DNA of 64,000 nucleotides from NCBI RefSeq assembly GCF_009363715.1, contig NZ_CP045404.1:124001-188000 (forward strand). The letters run 5' to 3'. This document shows, piece by piece, positions 51,927 through 60,603 of this stretch. The DNA is from Roseovarius sp. THAF9 (GTDB taxonomy: Bacteria > Pseudomonadota > Alphaproteobacteria > Rhodobacterales > Rhodobacteraceae). Positions within the stretch are counted from its first letter, which is position 1; the number at the start of each line of letters is the position of its first letter. The notes beneath the pieces are model-generated. The model did not search any database, had not been told where the DNA came from, and saw only the letters and a list, made by a program, of their open reading frames with translations. Made by a program: the position numbers and the translations under genes.

Positions 51927-52628
51927 ATGAAAAACGTGCTTCTTTCCGGGGCCGCGGCCCTTGTCCTGGCGGCCGGCGGCGGCTGGTGGATGAGCGGGCA
52001 GACCGGCAACACGACGCAAGGCAGTGGCATGACCGATCTGCCGGGGGCAGCCAATGCGCAGGAGGCCTCTGACGCGGAGGCGGAAGAGATCGACACCTCC
52101 TCGATCGTGGAAATGACGCTCGGCGAGGAAAGCGCACCGGTGAAGATCGTGGAATACGCATCCTTTACCTGCCCGCATTGCGCGAATTTCCACGAGAACC
52201 AGTTCAAGCAGCTGAAATCCGAATATATCGACAATGGCGACGTGCATTTCACCTATCGCGATGTCTATTTCGACCGCTATGGCCTGTGGGCGTCGATGGT
52301 GGCGCGGTGTGGCGGCGAAGAGCGGTTCTTTGGCATCACTGACATGATCTATGACCAGCAGAAGGACTGGATCGGCGACGGGCAGGACCCGGTTGAAATC
52401 GCCGACCGGCTGCGCAAGATCGGCAAGGTCGCGGGGCTGGACGACGAGCAGCTGGATGCGTGCCTGAACGATGCCGACAAGGCCAAGACGCTGGTGGCAT
52501 GGTTCCAGGAGAACGCCGAGGCCGACGACGTGAATTCCACGCCAACGCTGGTGATCAATGGCGAGACGCATTCCAACATGTCCTATGAGGACTTGAAGGC
52601 GATGATCGACGAACAACTGGCCGAATGA
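51927..52628 (+). CDS. DsbA-family thiol oxidoreductase
   Basis: A 233-residue periplasmic thioredoxin-fold protein. An N-terminal signal or anchor (NVLLSGAAALVLAAGGGWW) is followed by an Ala/Asp-rich linker, then KIVEYASFTCPHCANFHENQ with the CPHC redox site, a helical insert, and the cis-Pro loop STPTLVING. Such proteins form or isomerise disulfides, or act in cytochrome c maturation. Its stop overlaps the CoA-transferase start by 4 bases. Confidence 0.92.
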   Translation: MKNVLLSGAAALVLAAGGGWWMSGQTGNTTQGSGMTDLPGAANAQEASDAEAEEIDTSSIVEMTLGEESAPVKIVEYASFTCPHCANFHENQFKQLKSEYIDNGDVHFTYRDVYFDRYGLWASMVARCGGEERFFGITDMIYDQQKDWIGDGQDPVEIADRLRKIGKVAGLDDEQLDACLNDADKAKTLVAWFQENAEADDVNSTPTLVINGETHSNMSYEDLKAMIDEQLAE

Positions 52629-53746
52629 AGCCTGCGCCGCTGACCGGGCTGAAGGTTGTCGAACTGGCCCGTATCCTGGCCGGCCCTTGGGCCGGGCAGG
52701 TGCTGGCCGATCTGGGCGCGGACGTGATCAAGGTGGAAAGCCCTGCCGGCGACGATACACGCCAATGGGGCCCGCCCTTTATCGAGCGGGAGGGCGACCG
52801 CTCGGCCGCCTATTTCCATTCCTGCAACCGCGGCAAGCAGAGCATCACGGTCGATTTTCGCACAGAGGCGGGTCAGGCGCGTGTCCGTGAGTTGGTGGCG
52901 GATGCCGACATCCTGATCGAGAATTTCAAGGTCGGCGGGCTGGCCAAGTACGGACTGGATTATGCCAGCCTCGCGACCGTGAACCCGGGGTTAATTTACT
53001 GCTCGATCACCGGGTTCGGGCAGGACGGACCTTATGCGGGAAAGGCCGGATATGACTATATCATCCAGGGTATGTCGGGGTTGATGAGCATGACCGGCGA
53101 TCCGGAGGGGCAGCCGGTGAAAGTTGGCGTTGCGGTGACAGATATATTTACCGGCGTTTATGCCAGCACCGCGATCCTGGCGGCGCTTCACCAGAGGCAG
53201 GCAACCGGCAAGGGCCAGCATATCGACATGGCGCTTCTGGATACGGCGGTGGCGATGACGGCGAACCAGGCGATGAACTATCTTGCCACGGGCACGCCGC
53301 CGCAGAGGCTGGGCAACCAGCATCCGAACCTTGCGCCCTACCAGGTGTTCGAATGCTGCGACGGGTTCTTGATCGTGGCGGTGGGCAATGACGCGCAGTT
53401 CGGGCGGTTCTGTGACGTGCTGGGCGCGGTGGAGGTGAAGGCCGCGCCGCACTATGCGACCAACGCCGACCGGGTGGCGCATCGCGATGCCCTGACCGAG
53501 GCTTTGACGAGATACACGATGCGACTGACGAAGGCCGCGTTGCAAGCCGGGTGCGAGGCGCAGGGCGTGCCGGTGGGGCCGATCAATGACATGGCGGAGG
53601 TTTTCGCCGATCCCCAGGTCATGGCGCGGGGCCTGAAGGTGGAGGTGGACGGGGTGCCGGGCGTACGAAGCCCGATGCGGTTTTCCGATGCGGACCTGTC
53701 GCTGCGCCGAGCCTCGCCGAAACTGGGAGAGGACGATCCGGCGTGA
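52625..53746 (+). CDS. CaiB/BaiF (family III) CoA transferase
   Basis: A 373-residue family III CoA transferase. Signatures: LTGLKVVELARILAGPWAGQ, the CoA-binding region RGKQSITVDFRTE, and GKGQHIDMALLDTAVAM, which carries the nucleophilic Asp that forms the acyl-enzyme. It moves CoA between carboxylic acids; the substrate is not evident. It is translationally coupled to the DsbA-like gene, an unexpected partner that probably shares only transcription. Confidence 0.92.
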   Translation: MKPAPLTGLKVVELARILAGPWAGQVLADLGADVIKVESPAGDDTRQWGPPFIEREGDRSAAYFHSCNRGKQSITVDFRTEAGQARVRELVADADILIENFKVGGLAKYGLDYASLATVNPGLIYCSITGFGQDGPYAGKAGYDYIIQGMSGLMSMTGDPEGQPVKVGVAVTDIFTGVYASTAILAALHQRQATGKGQHIDMALLDTAVAMTANQAMNYLATGTPPQRLGNQHPNLAPYQVFECCDGFLIVAVGNDAQFGRFCDVLGAVEVKAAPHYATNADRVAHRDALTEALTRYTMRLTKAALQAGCEAQGVPVGPINDMAEVFADPQVMARGLKVEVDGVPGVRSPMRFSDADLSLRRASPKLGEDDPA

Positions 53747-53813
53747 TCGGGATGAGTGGCTGCGCCACGCTTTATTTTTAGATTCGAGTATTTCTGGAAC
53801 AATGAAAACCGGG

Positions 53814-54806
53814 TCAGAGGCCGAGGTCGTCCAGGTTTGCGTCGATTGCCGACCAATCGGAGAGGTTGAGACGGACCGGCAGGGTCAAAACCTTGCGGCG
53901 GAAGGCCAGAGGCAGGCGGACCGCGTCCTTTTCGGTGGTCACAAGCTGGGCATGGATGAGCGCGGCCTCGTTTTCCAGTCGGGTCATCAGCGCCTCGGTC
54001 AGCGGCTGGTGATCGTCCAGCGCCTCGGCCCGCGAGAGTGTGGCGCCGAGACCGCGCAGGGTGGCGAAGAATTTCTCGGGATGGCCGATACCGGCGAAGG
54101 CAAGAAATCGCGTGCCTGTCCAGTCCATGCCGGTTTGCAGCGGTTCCAGCCTGCCGCCCACATGTGGGATCAGGATGACATGACCCCATGCCTTGCGGAA
54201 CTCGATCTGGGCGGCGTCGGGTCCGATGGACAAGAGCAGGTCGGCGCGGTCTAGACCGGTCTCTACGGGTTCGCGCAGAGGGCCGGCGGGAATGCAGCGG
54301 CCATTGCCGAAGCCCTTGACCGCGTCGACCACCACGATCGAGAGGTCGCGGGCCACCGACGGGTTCTGATGGCCGTCATCCATGACGATCACATCAGCGC
54401 CTGAGGCGGCCGCGGCCTCGGCTGCAAGCGTCCGGTCGCGGGCGATCCAGGTACGGGTGAAGGCGGCGATCAGCAGGGGTTCGTCGCCGACCTCGGCGGC
54501 GGTGTGGCTGCGCTCGTCAACCTCGACGGGGCCCTCGAGACTGCCGCCGTGACCGCGCGAGATGACGGCGGGGGTGCGCCCGCGCGCCTGCAGGTGCTGC
54601 ACGAGCGCGATGACCGTGGGGGTCTTGCCGGTGCCGCCGGCATTGATGTTGCCGACGCAGATCACCGGGACGGGCGCGCGAAAGCCGGGCGGGGTGGCCA
54701 CGCGGCGGGCGGTGGCGCGGGCATAGAGTGCGCCGAGTGGCGATAGGATACGGGCGCGCAGGGATGGGCGGCGCGGCGAGGTGTCCCAGAAGGCGGGTGC
54801 ACGCAT
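53814..54806 (-). CDS. lpxK: Tetraacyldisaccharide 4'-kinase
   Basis: LpxK (330 residues) phosphorylates the 4' position of the lipid A disaccharide at the inner membrane. The P-loop is [18 protein letters not shown], followed by the second conserved block ISRGHGG and DEPLLIA, and the [13 protein letters not shown] motif with acidic residues for magnesium. The ATG at 54806 shares one base with the waaA stop, so the two lipid A genes form one operon. Confidence 0.95.
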   Translation of the reverse strand: MRAPAFWDTSPRRPSLRARILSPLGALYARATARRVATPPGFRAPVPVICVGNINAGGTGKTPTVIALVQHLQARGRTPAVISRGHGGSLEGPVEVDERSHTAAEVGDEPLLIAAFTRTWIARDRTLAAEAAAASGADVIVMDDGHQNPSVARDLSIVVVDAVKGFGNGRCIPAGPLREPVETGLDRADLLLSIGPDAAQIEFRKAWGHVILIPHVGGRLEPLQTGMDWTGTRFLAFAGIGHPEKFFATLRGLGATLSRAEALDDHQPLTEALMTRLENEAALIHAQLVTTEKDAVRLPLAFRRKVLTLPVRLNLSDWSAIDANLDDLGL

Positions 54807-56026
54807 CAGCGGACCTCCAGTTGGTCGAGGCGGTCGTTCAGAAGATCGGCGATCCGGTCGGTCAGTTCGGCGCTGCGCGAGGCGACCTCCCACGCGGCAT
54901 GGGCCATGGCGGCGGATTGATCCGGGGGGATCAGGCGCTTGACCGCGGCGGCCAGGGTTTCGGCATCGCGGACGATACGGGCGGCGCCAGCCTCGGCAAA
55001 GCGCGAATAGCTGGGCAGGTAGCGGCGGATGTTGGGGCCGTAAAGAATGGCCGAACCGTGGGCGGCGGGCTCGTTCGGGTCGCAGCCATGAGCGCCGGAG
55101 ATCAGCGAACTGCCCATGAAGGTAATCGGCGCGAGGCGGTACCAAAGGCCCATCTCGCCGTAGGTATCGGCGAGGATGACCTGTGTCGTCTCGTCCGGAA
55201 AGGCGCCGGTGGACCAAGTGATATGGCGCATCCCGGCCTCGGCCAGGGCATCGGTGAAGTGGGTGGTGTCCTCGGGCGTGTCGGGGACGACGATCAGAAG
55301 GGTACGGTGGGAAAAGCGGCTGACCTCGCGGTGGGCGGAAAGGATTGTGCCGATTTCCTCGGGTCGAAGCATAGCGGCGAGCCAGACCGGACGCCCAAGC
55401 AGCAGGGCGGCGAGTTCGGTGCGGTCGGTTTCGTTATGGGGCAGCGAAACGGTGCCTTCGAGGAGCGGGCCGGTGACGGAGAGTGCGCGTTCCGGCACCC
55501 CCATGCGGCGCAGGTAGCGAGCCGATGCATCGTCGCGGGCCATGACGAACTCGAACTGCCGCAGCAGGGCACGGGGCAGGTCAGGAAACCAGCGCCAGGC
55601 GGGGCGGGACATGGCGGTTTCGGTGGCGTCGATCAGCGCCATGGGGATGTCAAGTTCGGCAGCGCGATCCATCAGCGCGGGGTGAAGGGCGCCGCCGGTC
55701 CAAAGGGCGATGTCGGGCTGCCAATGGGTGAGGAAGGATGCGGCGTTGGCGACGGTATCTTCGGGGAGTTGTTCGACCACCACCTCGGCCCGGGCCTTGA
55801 AGGGGGTGTCGGGCACGGGGCCGGCGGTGGTGAGCAGAAGCGACAGTTCAGGCCGGTGCAGGCGCAGCCGGTCGAAGAGTTGCAACAGTGCGTCGATATG
55901 GACCGTGTCGGCGGCGTGCGCCCAGAGCAGCCGGCCCGGCGGGCGCGGCGCGGTGGGCGTGTAACGGCGTGCGGGGCCGCGTCTGGCATAGGCGAGATAG
56001 GCGGCGAGGCTGAGCGAACGGCTCAT
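54806..56026 (-). CDS. waaA: 3-deoxy-D-manno-octulosonic acid (Kdo) transferase
   Basis: WaaA/KdtA (406 residues) adds Kdo to lipid IVA. It is a GT30 family GT-B enzyme with an N-terminal hydrophobic helix, [20 protein letters not shown] in the acceptor domain, and the late donor-site blocks [38 protein letters not shown]. The order waaA-lpxK is usual in Rhodobacterales. The first part ([20 protein letters not shown]) is somewhat divergent from other genera. Confidence 0.93.
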   Translation of the reverse strand: MSRSLSLAAYLAYARRGPARRYTPTAPRPPGRLLWAHAADTVHIDALLQLFDRLRLHRPELSLLLTTAGPVPDTPFKARAEVVVEQLPEDTVANAASFLTHWQPDIALWTGGALHPALMDRAAELDIPMALIDATETAMSRPAWRWFPDLPRALLRQFEFVMARDDASARYLRRMGVPERALSVTGPLLEGTVSLPHNETDRTELAALLLGRPVWLAAMLRPEEIGTILSAHREVSRFSHRTLLIVVPDTPEDTTHFTDALAEAGMRHITWSTGAFPDETTQVILADTYGEMGLWYRLAPITFMGSSLISGAHGCDPNEPAAHGSAILYGPNIRRYLPSYSRFAEAGAARIVRDAETLAAAVKRLIPPDQSAAMAHAAWEVASRSAELTDRIADLLNDRLDQLEVR

Positions 56027-56219
56027 GGCCGCAATACGCGGACTTGGGTGAATAAGTCCCGGAAATCAGGATTGTACGGGCGCTGCACCATGGTGTCCTT
56101 CGCGGCGGGCCGGGTTGCGCGCAGGGTATTGGATTACCGGGCGGGGTCAAGGGAGGGCGACGGGTTGACCCGGGCGTCGGAATGGGGCCAATGAACAGAG
56201 CAAGACCGGAGACCGCCCG

Positions 56220-56963
56220 ATGACGAAGCCTTTTTTGATCCTGCAATTGCGGCCCGAGACGGAAGCCGCGGATGACGAGTTCGCCGCGATCCTGCGCAAG
56301 GGCGGGCTGGAGGCGGGCGACACGTGCCGTATCCGGATGGACCAGGAGCGGCTGCCGGAAGGTATTGATCTGGAAGACTATTCCGGCGTGATCGTGGGTG
56401 GTGGACCGGGCTGTGTCAGCGATGCGCCGAAGGACAAATCCGAGATCGAAGCGCGGATCGAGGCGGATGTGCTGGGGCTGATGCCGAAGCTGACGGAGCG
56501 GGATTTTCCTTTCCTGGGCTGCTGTTACGGGATCGGGATCCTTGGCGCTCACTTGGATGGCGATGTCAGCAAGAGGGCCTTTGGTGAGGCGGTGGGCACG
56601 TCGGCCTGCGAAGTCACGCCGGAGGGTAAGGAGGACGCGCTGCTCAACGGTGTGCCGACGGCGTTCGACGCCTTTGTGGGGCATAAGGAAGCGTTGCAGG
56701 ATCTGCCGGAGGGATGCGTGCATCTTGTGAGGTCCGAGGCGTGCCCCTACCAGATGTTGCGGTATAAAGAGAATGTCTATGCCACGCAGTTTCACCCCGA
56801 GGCGGATGCGGCGGGGTTCGAGACGCGGATCAGGATCTACCGCGAGCGAGGTTATTTCCCGCCCGAGGACGCGGACGATCTGATTGCGATGTGCCGGGCG
56901 GCGGACGTGTTCGCGCCCGAGATGATCCTGCGGAATTTCGTGCAGCGCTACGCGAAAGGTTAA
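56220..56963 (+). CDS. Type 1 glutamine amidotransferase-like protein
   Basis: A 247-residue class I GATase of the GuaA-like stand-alone group. The nucleophile Cys is in LGCCYGIGILG, and the His-Glu of the triad in YATQFHPEADAAGF. The oxyanion region GVIVGGGPGCVSD is present. Such proteins supply ammonia or hydrolyse gamma-glutamyl compounds; no synthase partner is near. A small perfect hairpin (CGCCTG/CAGGCG) follows the stop, then repeat copy B. Confidence 0.87.
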   Translation: MTKPFLILQLRPETEAADDEFAAILRKGGLEAGDTCRIRMDQERLPEGIDLEDYSGVIVGGGPGCVSDAPKDKSEIEARIEADVLGLMPKLTERDFPFLGCCYGIGILGAHLDGDVSKRAFGEAVGTSACEVTPEGKEDALLNGVPTAFDAFVGHKEALQDLPEGCVHLVRSEACPYQMLRYKENVYATQFHPEADAAGFETRIRIYRERGYFPPEDADDLIAMCRAADVFAPEMILRNFVQRYAKG

Positions 56964-56989
56964 CGCCTGCGAACAGGCGCAAACCTGTA

Positions 56990-57066
56990 TCGGTATCGCG
57001 TCGGTATCCGGGTGGTATCGCGTCGGTGCGATTTGCCGGGCACGTGCCGGGTTAACGGATTGCGCA
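56990..57066. repeat. Dispersed intergenic repeat, copy B
   Basis: The partner of copy A at 16567: 40 of 45 core bases match, with the same three GGTAT units and end CGGTGCGATTT, then looser similarity to TTGCGCA. It again lies between two convergent genes. Confidence 0.7.
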
Positions 57067-57131
57067 AGGCGCGCACCTGAAGTGAGTGGCGCCATGGCAG
57101 GTACGCGACCTCTCGGATTATAGCGGCGCGT

Positions 57132-57830
57132 TTACCCGGCCAGTTTCGCCTGCTGCGCGAAGGGGCTGAGGCCGAGCCAGGCCTGCATGTTGCGGATCAG
57201 TTCGGACGATCCCACCAGGACCAACGCGTCACGGTCGATGGCATCGGCGACGGACCTGAGGCCCATCCAGATTTCGGTCATCGTGCGCAGGTCGACATTG
57301 GCATAGAGGTCGACGTCGAAGCCGGGGTCGATGTGGCAGAGGTCGACGGTGCCGTCCGGTTCGACGATGAGCCACCACTTGCGCTGGGACGCGGGCAGTT
57401 CGGGATAGGTAAAGGCGATCACCACCCGCCGGTCCGGCACCGGTTCGGTGTCCAGGTTGCGGCGCATGTCCCACATCAGCAGTTCGGGGTCGAGGTTTTC
57501 CAGCGAAGGCTCTGTCTCGACCCATTTCTGGCCCCACATGCCGATCGCCTCGATCACCGGCTGCAGGTCGCGGCCCGCCGGGGTAAGGCGATAGGCGTCG
57601 ACCTGTGGCGGGTCGGTGAGGCGGGTGCGTTCCACCACGCCGGCCGTCTCCAGTTCACCGAGGCGCTTGGACAGAAGGGCCGGTGACATGCGCGGCACGC
57701 CGCGTCGCAACTCGTTGAAGCGGGTCGATCCGGCGACCAGTTCGCGCAAGAGGACGATGGTCCAGCGGGTGCAGAGGACTTCGGCCGCCATCGCGACCGG
57801 GCAGAATTGCTTGTAGCTCGCGTTGGTCAT
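57132..57830 (-). CDS. HxlR-type regulator with SCP2-like C-terminal domain
   Basis: A 232-residue protein. The N-terminal third is an HxlR winged helix (FCPVAMAAEVLCTRWTIVLL, then RRGVPRMSPALLSKRLGELE, DAYRLTPAGRDL). The C-terminal half (about 125-232) is longer than in normal HxlR proteins and resembles the SCP2 sterol/lipid-binding fold (WWLIVEPDGTVDLCHIDPGF). It may sense a hydrophobic ligand. It is divergent from the tautomerase/haemoglobin/cupin operon and is its likely regulator. ATG at 57830 follows GGAGGCC. Confidence 0.82.
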   Translation of the reverse strand: MTNASYKQFCPVAMAAEVLCTRWTIVLLRELVAGSTRFNELRRGVPRMSPALLSKRLGELETAGVVERTRLTDPPQVDAYRLTPAGRDLQPVIEAIGMWGQKWVETEPSLENLDPELLMWDMRRNLDTEPVPDRRVVIAFTYPELPASQRKWWLIVEPDGTVDLCHIDPGFDVDLYANVDLRTMTEIWMGLRSVADAIDRDALVLVGSSELIRNMQAWLGLSPFAQQAKLAG

Positions 57831-58011
57831 GGTTGGCCTCCTTTCCGTTTCGGGGCCGCATCCTGACATATCGATGCCCCGTCCGGCCAGTTCAGAGTCT
57901 GTACCGGGCGGATTCAGATCGTGAACTGGCGCGGCGGGCGGCGGGTCTGTCACGTTTGGTCCATGCCGGTGAGCCCGGCGAGATGAACACAAGACAGAAA
58001 GGAAAGGACCG

Positions 58012-58233
58012 ATGCCCCTTGTCGATATCGAACTGATCGAAGGTGTCTTCGACGATGACCAGAAACGAAGAATGATTCACGACGTGACCGAGGCGATGGT
58101 CGGCGTCGAGGGCGAGGCCATGCGCGGCGTCACCTGGGTGCGGATCAAGGAAGTGGCCGGTGGCGAATGGGCCATCGGCGGCAAGCCGTTGAGTGCGCCG
58201 GACGTGAAGGCGATGCAGGCGGAACCGGCCTGA
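58012..58233 (+). CDS. 4-oxalocrotonate tautomerase-family protein
   Basis: A 73-residue small tautomerase. After removal of Met, Pro1 (PLVDIELIEGVFDDDQKRRM) is the general base, and Arg residues later (RIKEVAGGEWAIGG) fit the active site. The substrate is unknown. GAAAGGACCG precedes the ATG. It is first in a three-gene operon, 33 bases before the haemoglobin gene. Confidence 0.88.
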   Translation: MPLVDIELIEGVFDDDQKRRMIHDVTEAMVGVEGEAMRGVTWVRIKEVAGGEWAIGGKPLSAPDVKAMQAEPA

Positions 58234-58266
58234 GGCCAGCCAACACCGGAGGAGAAAGGAGGAGAC

Positions 58267-58668
58267 ATGACACCGCATGTCGCGGAAGACCTGAACGACG
58301 TGACGCTATACGAGCGCCTTGGCGGTCCGGCCGGAATCCGGCGGATCGTCGATGGCGCGGTTGCCGCGCATATGGAGAACCCGCTGATCGGTCACCGCTT
58401 CGCGCCCTATGTCGACCAGCCCGAGCGGGTCGAGGAGATCAAGGCGCATACCTGTGATTTCTTTGCCGCCGGGAGCGGCGGGCCGGACGCGTATGTCGGG
58501 CGGAGCATGCGCGACGCGCATCGCGGGATGGATATCGACGCCGCCGAGTATGACGCGGCCGCGGGGGATATCCTGCGGACGATGGACGCCCTGCGGTATG
58601 ACGTGGAGACCTGCGCCGCGGTGGGCGAGATCCTGCAATCCCTGAAACCCGAGGTTACCCACGCATGA
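58267..58668 (+). CDS. Group I truncated haemoglobin
   Basis: A 133-residue 2-on-2 globin. The N-terminal LYERLGGPAGIRRIVDGAV and the distal region FAPYVDQPERVEEIKAHTCD are typical, with the proximal His in MRDAHRGMDI. Such proteins bind O2 or NO and often serve in NO detoxification or redox sensing. AGGAGAAAGGAGGAGAC gives a strong ribosome-binding site. It is placed between a tautomerase and a cupin. Confidence 0.9.
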   Translation: MTPHVAEDLNDVTLYERLGGPAGIRRIVDGAVAAHMENPLIGHRFAPYVDQPERVEEIKAHTCDFFAAGSGGPDAYVGRSMRDAHRGMDIDAAEYDAAAGDILRTMDALRYDVETCAAVGEILQSLKPEVTHA

Positions 58669-58709
58669 ACGGTGCGGCCCGTTGGCCGGACCGTGGAAAG
58701 GAGACCGAG

Positions 58710-59069
58710 ATGACAACCGAGATCGAGATTCGCCGCTTCGAGAACCCGGATGACAGGCTCGACATGAAAGAGCGGGGCGGGATCGACATCGTGAAGACCG
58801 GACAGGGCAGCACCGGGATGCATGCCGTGTTCGAGCCGGGATGGACCTGGGAGGCGGATGAGAAACCGCTGCTGGGCAATCCAGAGACCTGCCCGATGCA
58901 TCACACGGGCTATTGCCTGTCGGGACGGCTGGTGGTGCGGATGGTCGAGAGCGGACAGGAAACCGAGATCACGCCCGGCGATTTCTTCGAGATCCCGCCG
59001 GGCCATGACGCCCATGTCGCGGGCGACACGCGGGTCGAACTTATCCTGTTCGAGAGTGCGAACGCGTAG
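58710..59069 (+). CDS. Small cupin-domain protein
   Basis: A 119-residue single cupin. Metal-ligand residues are visible in CPMHHTGYCLSGRLVVRMVE and in the second motif PPGHDAHVAGDTRVE. The ATG at 58710 follows GGAAAGGAG; an upstream in-frame ATG at 58665 would overlap the globin gene. Function unknown; it may bind or oxidise a small molecule handled by the operon. Confidence 0.82.
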   Translation: MTTEIEIRRFENPDDRLDMKERGGIDIVKTGQGSTGMHAVFEPGWTWEADEKPLLGNPETCPMHHTGYCLSGRLVVRMVESGQETEITPGDFFEIPPGHDAHVAGDTRVELILFESANA

Positions 59070-59100
59070 GTCAGAGCCTGCTTTGCCGCCGGTTTGAGGG

Positions 59101-59130
59101 AAAAAAAGCCCGCCGCTGCACGCGGCGGGC
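59101..59130 (-). terminator. Terminator of rpoE-chrR
   Basis: A perfect 9-base stem (GCCCGCCGC/GCGGCGGGC) with a 5-base loop. On the minus strand it is followed by seven T, so it is a classic intrinsic terminator for leftward transcription. Confidence 0.85.
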
Positions 59131-59168
59131 GTCTTGACGTCTATTCAGCGTGTGCCGCGAGCGGCACG

Positions 59169-59819
59169 TCAGATCCGCAGGAACGGCTGCGCAATGCGCG
59201 GGATAAAGCCGCGGAAGCGCAGGGGCGCGTCGGTGACGGCGAGGCAGATGCAGTCGGCGCCGATCTCGGCCACGGGCGTGTGGTCGAGGTCCTGATCCGC
59301 GATCTCGATGTCGCCGGGGCCGAAGCGGTCGACTTCGTCGGCGAAGGCGCCTTGCAGCACCAGCGTCAGTTCCGTGCCCCGGTGGCCGTGGTCGGGCACG
59401 GCGGCGCCGGCGGGAATGTAGAGCAGGCGGGCCGTGGCGTCTTTCGAGGTGGGCAGGATGGCCTGTTTCACGCCCATACCGACGGGTTTCCATTTCACCG
59501 CGTCGAGGTCGCCGCCGATATAGTCCTGCACGGGGCGCGGCAGCGTGCCGGTGGCCGTATGGGTGGTCTCAGGGACGGTCGTGTCGGCCGCGTCGATCAG
59601 GGCCAATGTATCCTCGAAGGCGGTGTCGGACAGGTCGGAATCGCCGCAGTCTTCCATCAGGGCGCCGCCGACAGCGTCGAAGGACGCCAGCCGGGCGCGG
59701 CATTCGTCGCACATGGAAATATGCGCGGCCACCGCGAGGCTGAACGCCTCGGGGAGGGTGCCCGCGGAATAGCCGATGAGCAACTTGTCACTCAGGTGAT
59801 GTTTGATCGTATCTGTCAT
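59169..59819 (-). CDS. chrR: ChrR anti-sigma factor
   Basis: ChrR (216 residues from ATG 59819) holds RpoE inactive until singlet oxygen or related stress. The N-terminal zinc anti-sigma domain has His8, His33, Cys37 and Cys40 (KHHLSDKLL, AAHISMCDECRARL), matching the ligand set known in Rhodobacter. The C-terminal cupin has PDHGHRGTELTLVLQGAF with further metal ligands. A GTG at 59831, overlapping the rpoE stop, is an alternative start. Same operon as rpoE. Confidence 0.93.
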   Translation of the reverse strand: MTDTIKHHLSDKLLIGYSAGTLPEAFSLAVAAHISMCDECRARLASFDAVGGALMEDCGDSDLSDTAFEDTLALIDAADTTVPETTHTATGTLPRPVQDYIGGDLDAVKWKPVGMGVKQAILPTSKDATARLLYIPAGAAVPDHGHRGTELTLVLQGAFADEVDRFGPGDIEIADQDLDHTPVAEIGADCICLAVTDAPLRFRGFIPRIAQPFLRI

Positions 59820-59827
59820 CGTCGTGT

Positions 59828-60487
59828 TCACTTCATTTGATGGCGCAGGCGGTCCAGCGCCAGTCTGATCCTCGATTTGATGGTCCCGAGCGGAAGGCCG
59901 GTTTCCTCGGCGATCTCGGAATGGGTGAGGTCGCCAAAATAGGCCTTTTCGATCAGGTCCTTCTGTTTTTCGGGCAGCTGCGCGATGGCGGCGCCCAGTT
60001 TTTCGCTCTCCTGTTGCAGGGCCAGGGCATCGGCCTGATCTGGTTCCTGCTCCGGTCCCCAGGGCAATTCCTCGGGCTCGGGTCGTCTTTGCTTGCGGAT
60101 CGCATCAATCCTGCGGTTCCGCGCGATAGTGAAGATCCAGGTCGCAGCGCTGGCGCGGGCGGGATCGAACATGTGGGCCTTTTGCCAGAGGGTCGCCATG
60201 ACCTCCTGTGCGCATTCCTCGGCCAGTGACGCGTCTGCCCCCGATTTCATCAAGAAGGCTTTGACCCGTGGCGCGAAATGCGAAAACAGCCGCTGGAAAG
60301 CGGCGCGGTCGCGTTTGTCGCGGATCCGGGCGATGACTTGCGCCCAGTCCTGGGTGTGCTCTTCCGTCTTCTCGATCACCGGTTCAACACTCTTGCCGTT
60401 GCCACGGATCGAAAGCAGCGCGCCCACCGGAGGCGGGGCGTCGGCACTGGTGCCGGTGATCTCGATGGCGTCAGCATCACTGAACAT
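59828..60487 (-). CDS. rpoE: ECF sigma factor RpoE (singlet-oxygen response)
   Basis: An ECF sigma factor of the RpoE-ChrR type. Region 2 is AFQRLFSHFAPRVKAFLMKS and EVMATLWQKAHMFDPARASA; region 4 is ALQQE through FGDLTHSEIAEETGLPLGTI and KSRIRLALDRLRHQMK. The 219-residue frame from ATG 60487 is longer than usual. The first 36 residues look unconserved, and a likely promoter -10 lies 4 bases before that ATG, so the true start may be GTG at 60379 (183 residues). It should direct its own operon and the divergent oxidase operon. Confidence 0.92.
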   Translation of the reverse strand: MFSDADAIEITGTSADAPPPVGALLSIRGNGKSVEPVIEKTEEHTQDWAQVIARIRDKRDRAAFQRLFSHFAPRVKAFLMKSGADASLAEECAQEVMATLWQKAHMFDPARASAATWIFTIARNRRIDAIRKQRRPEPEELPWGPEQEPDQADALALQQESEKLGAAIAQLPEKQKDLIEKAYFGDLTHSEIAEETGLPLGTIKSRIRLALDRLRHQMK

Positions 60488-60491
60488 GCCA

Positions 60492-60521
60492 AAGATACGC
60501 TGGTTCGATCAGACCGGATCA
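60492..60521 (-). promoter_or_regulatory. Candidate RpoE promoter for rpoE-chrR
   Basis: On the minus strand TGATCC and TATCTT are separated by 18 bases. TGATCC is the known -35 of RpoE promoters in Rhodobacter. The -10 is inferred from spacing. Confidence 0.55.
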
Positions 60522-60542
60522 AAAATTCGGGCTTTTTCTTTG

Positions 60543-60572
60543 TCATCCGATAATGCTGGTTTCACGTAGACT
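60543..60572 (+). promoter_or_regulatory. Candidate RpoE promoter for the amine-oxidase operon
   Basis: TCATCC (one mismatch to TGATCC) and TAGACT separated by 18 bases, ending 31 bases before the start codon at 60604. The layout mirrors the promoter on the other strand. Confidence 0.45.
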
Positions 60573-60603
60573 TATGTAAAGACAAGTTAGGGTACTACAC
60601 GGA

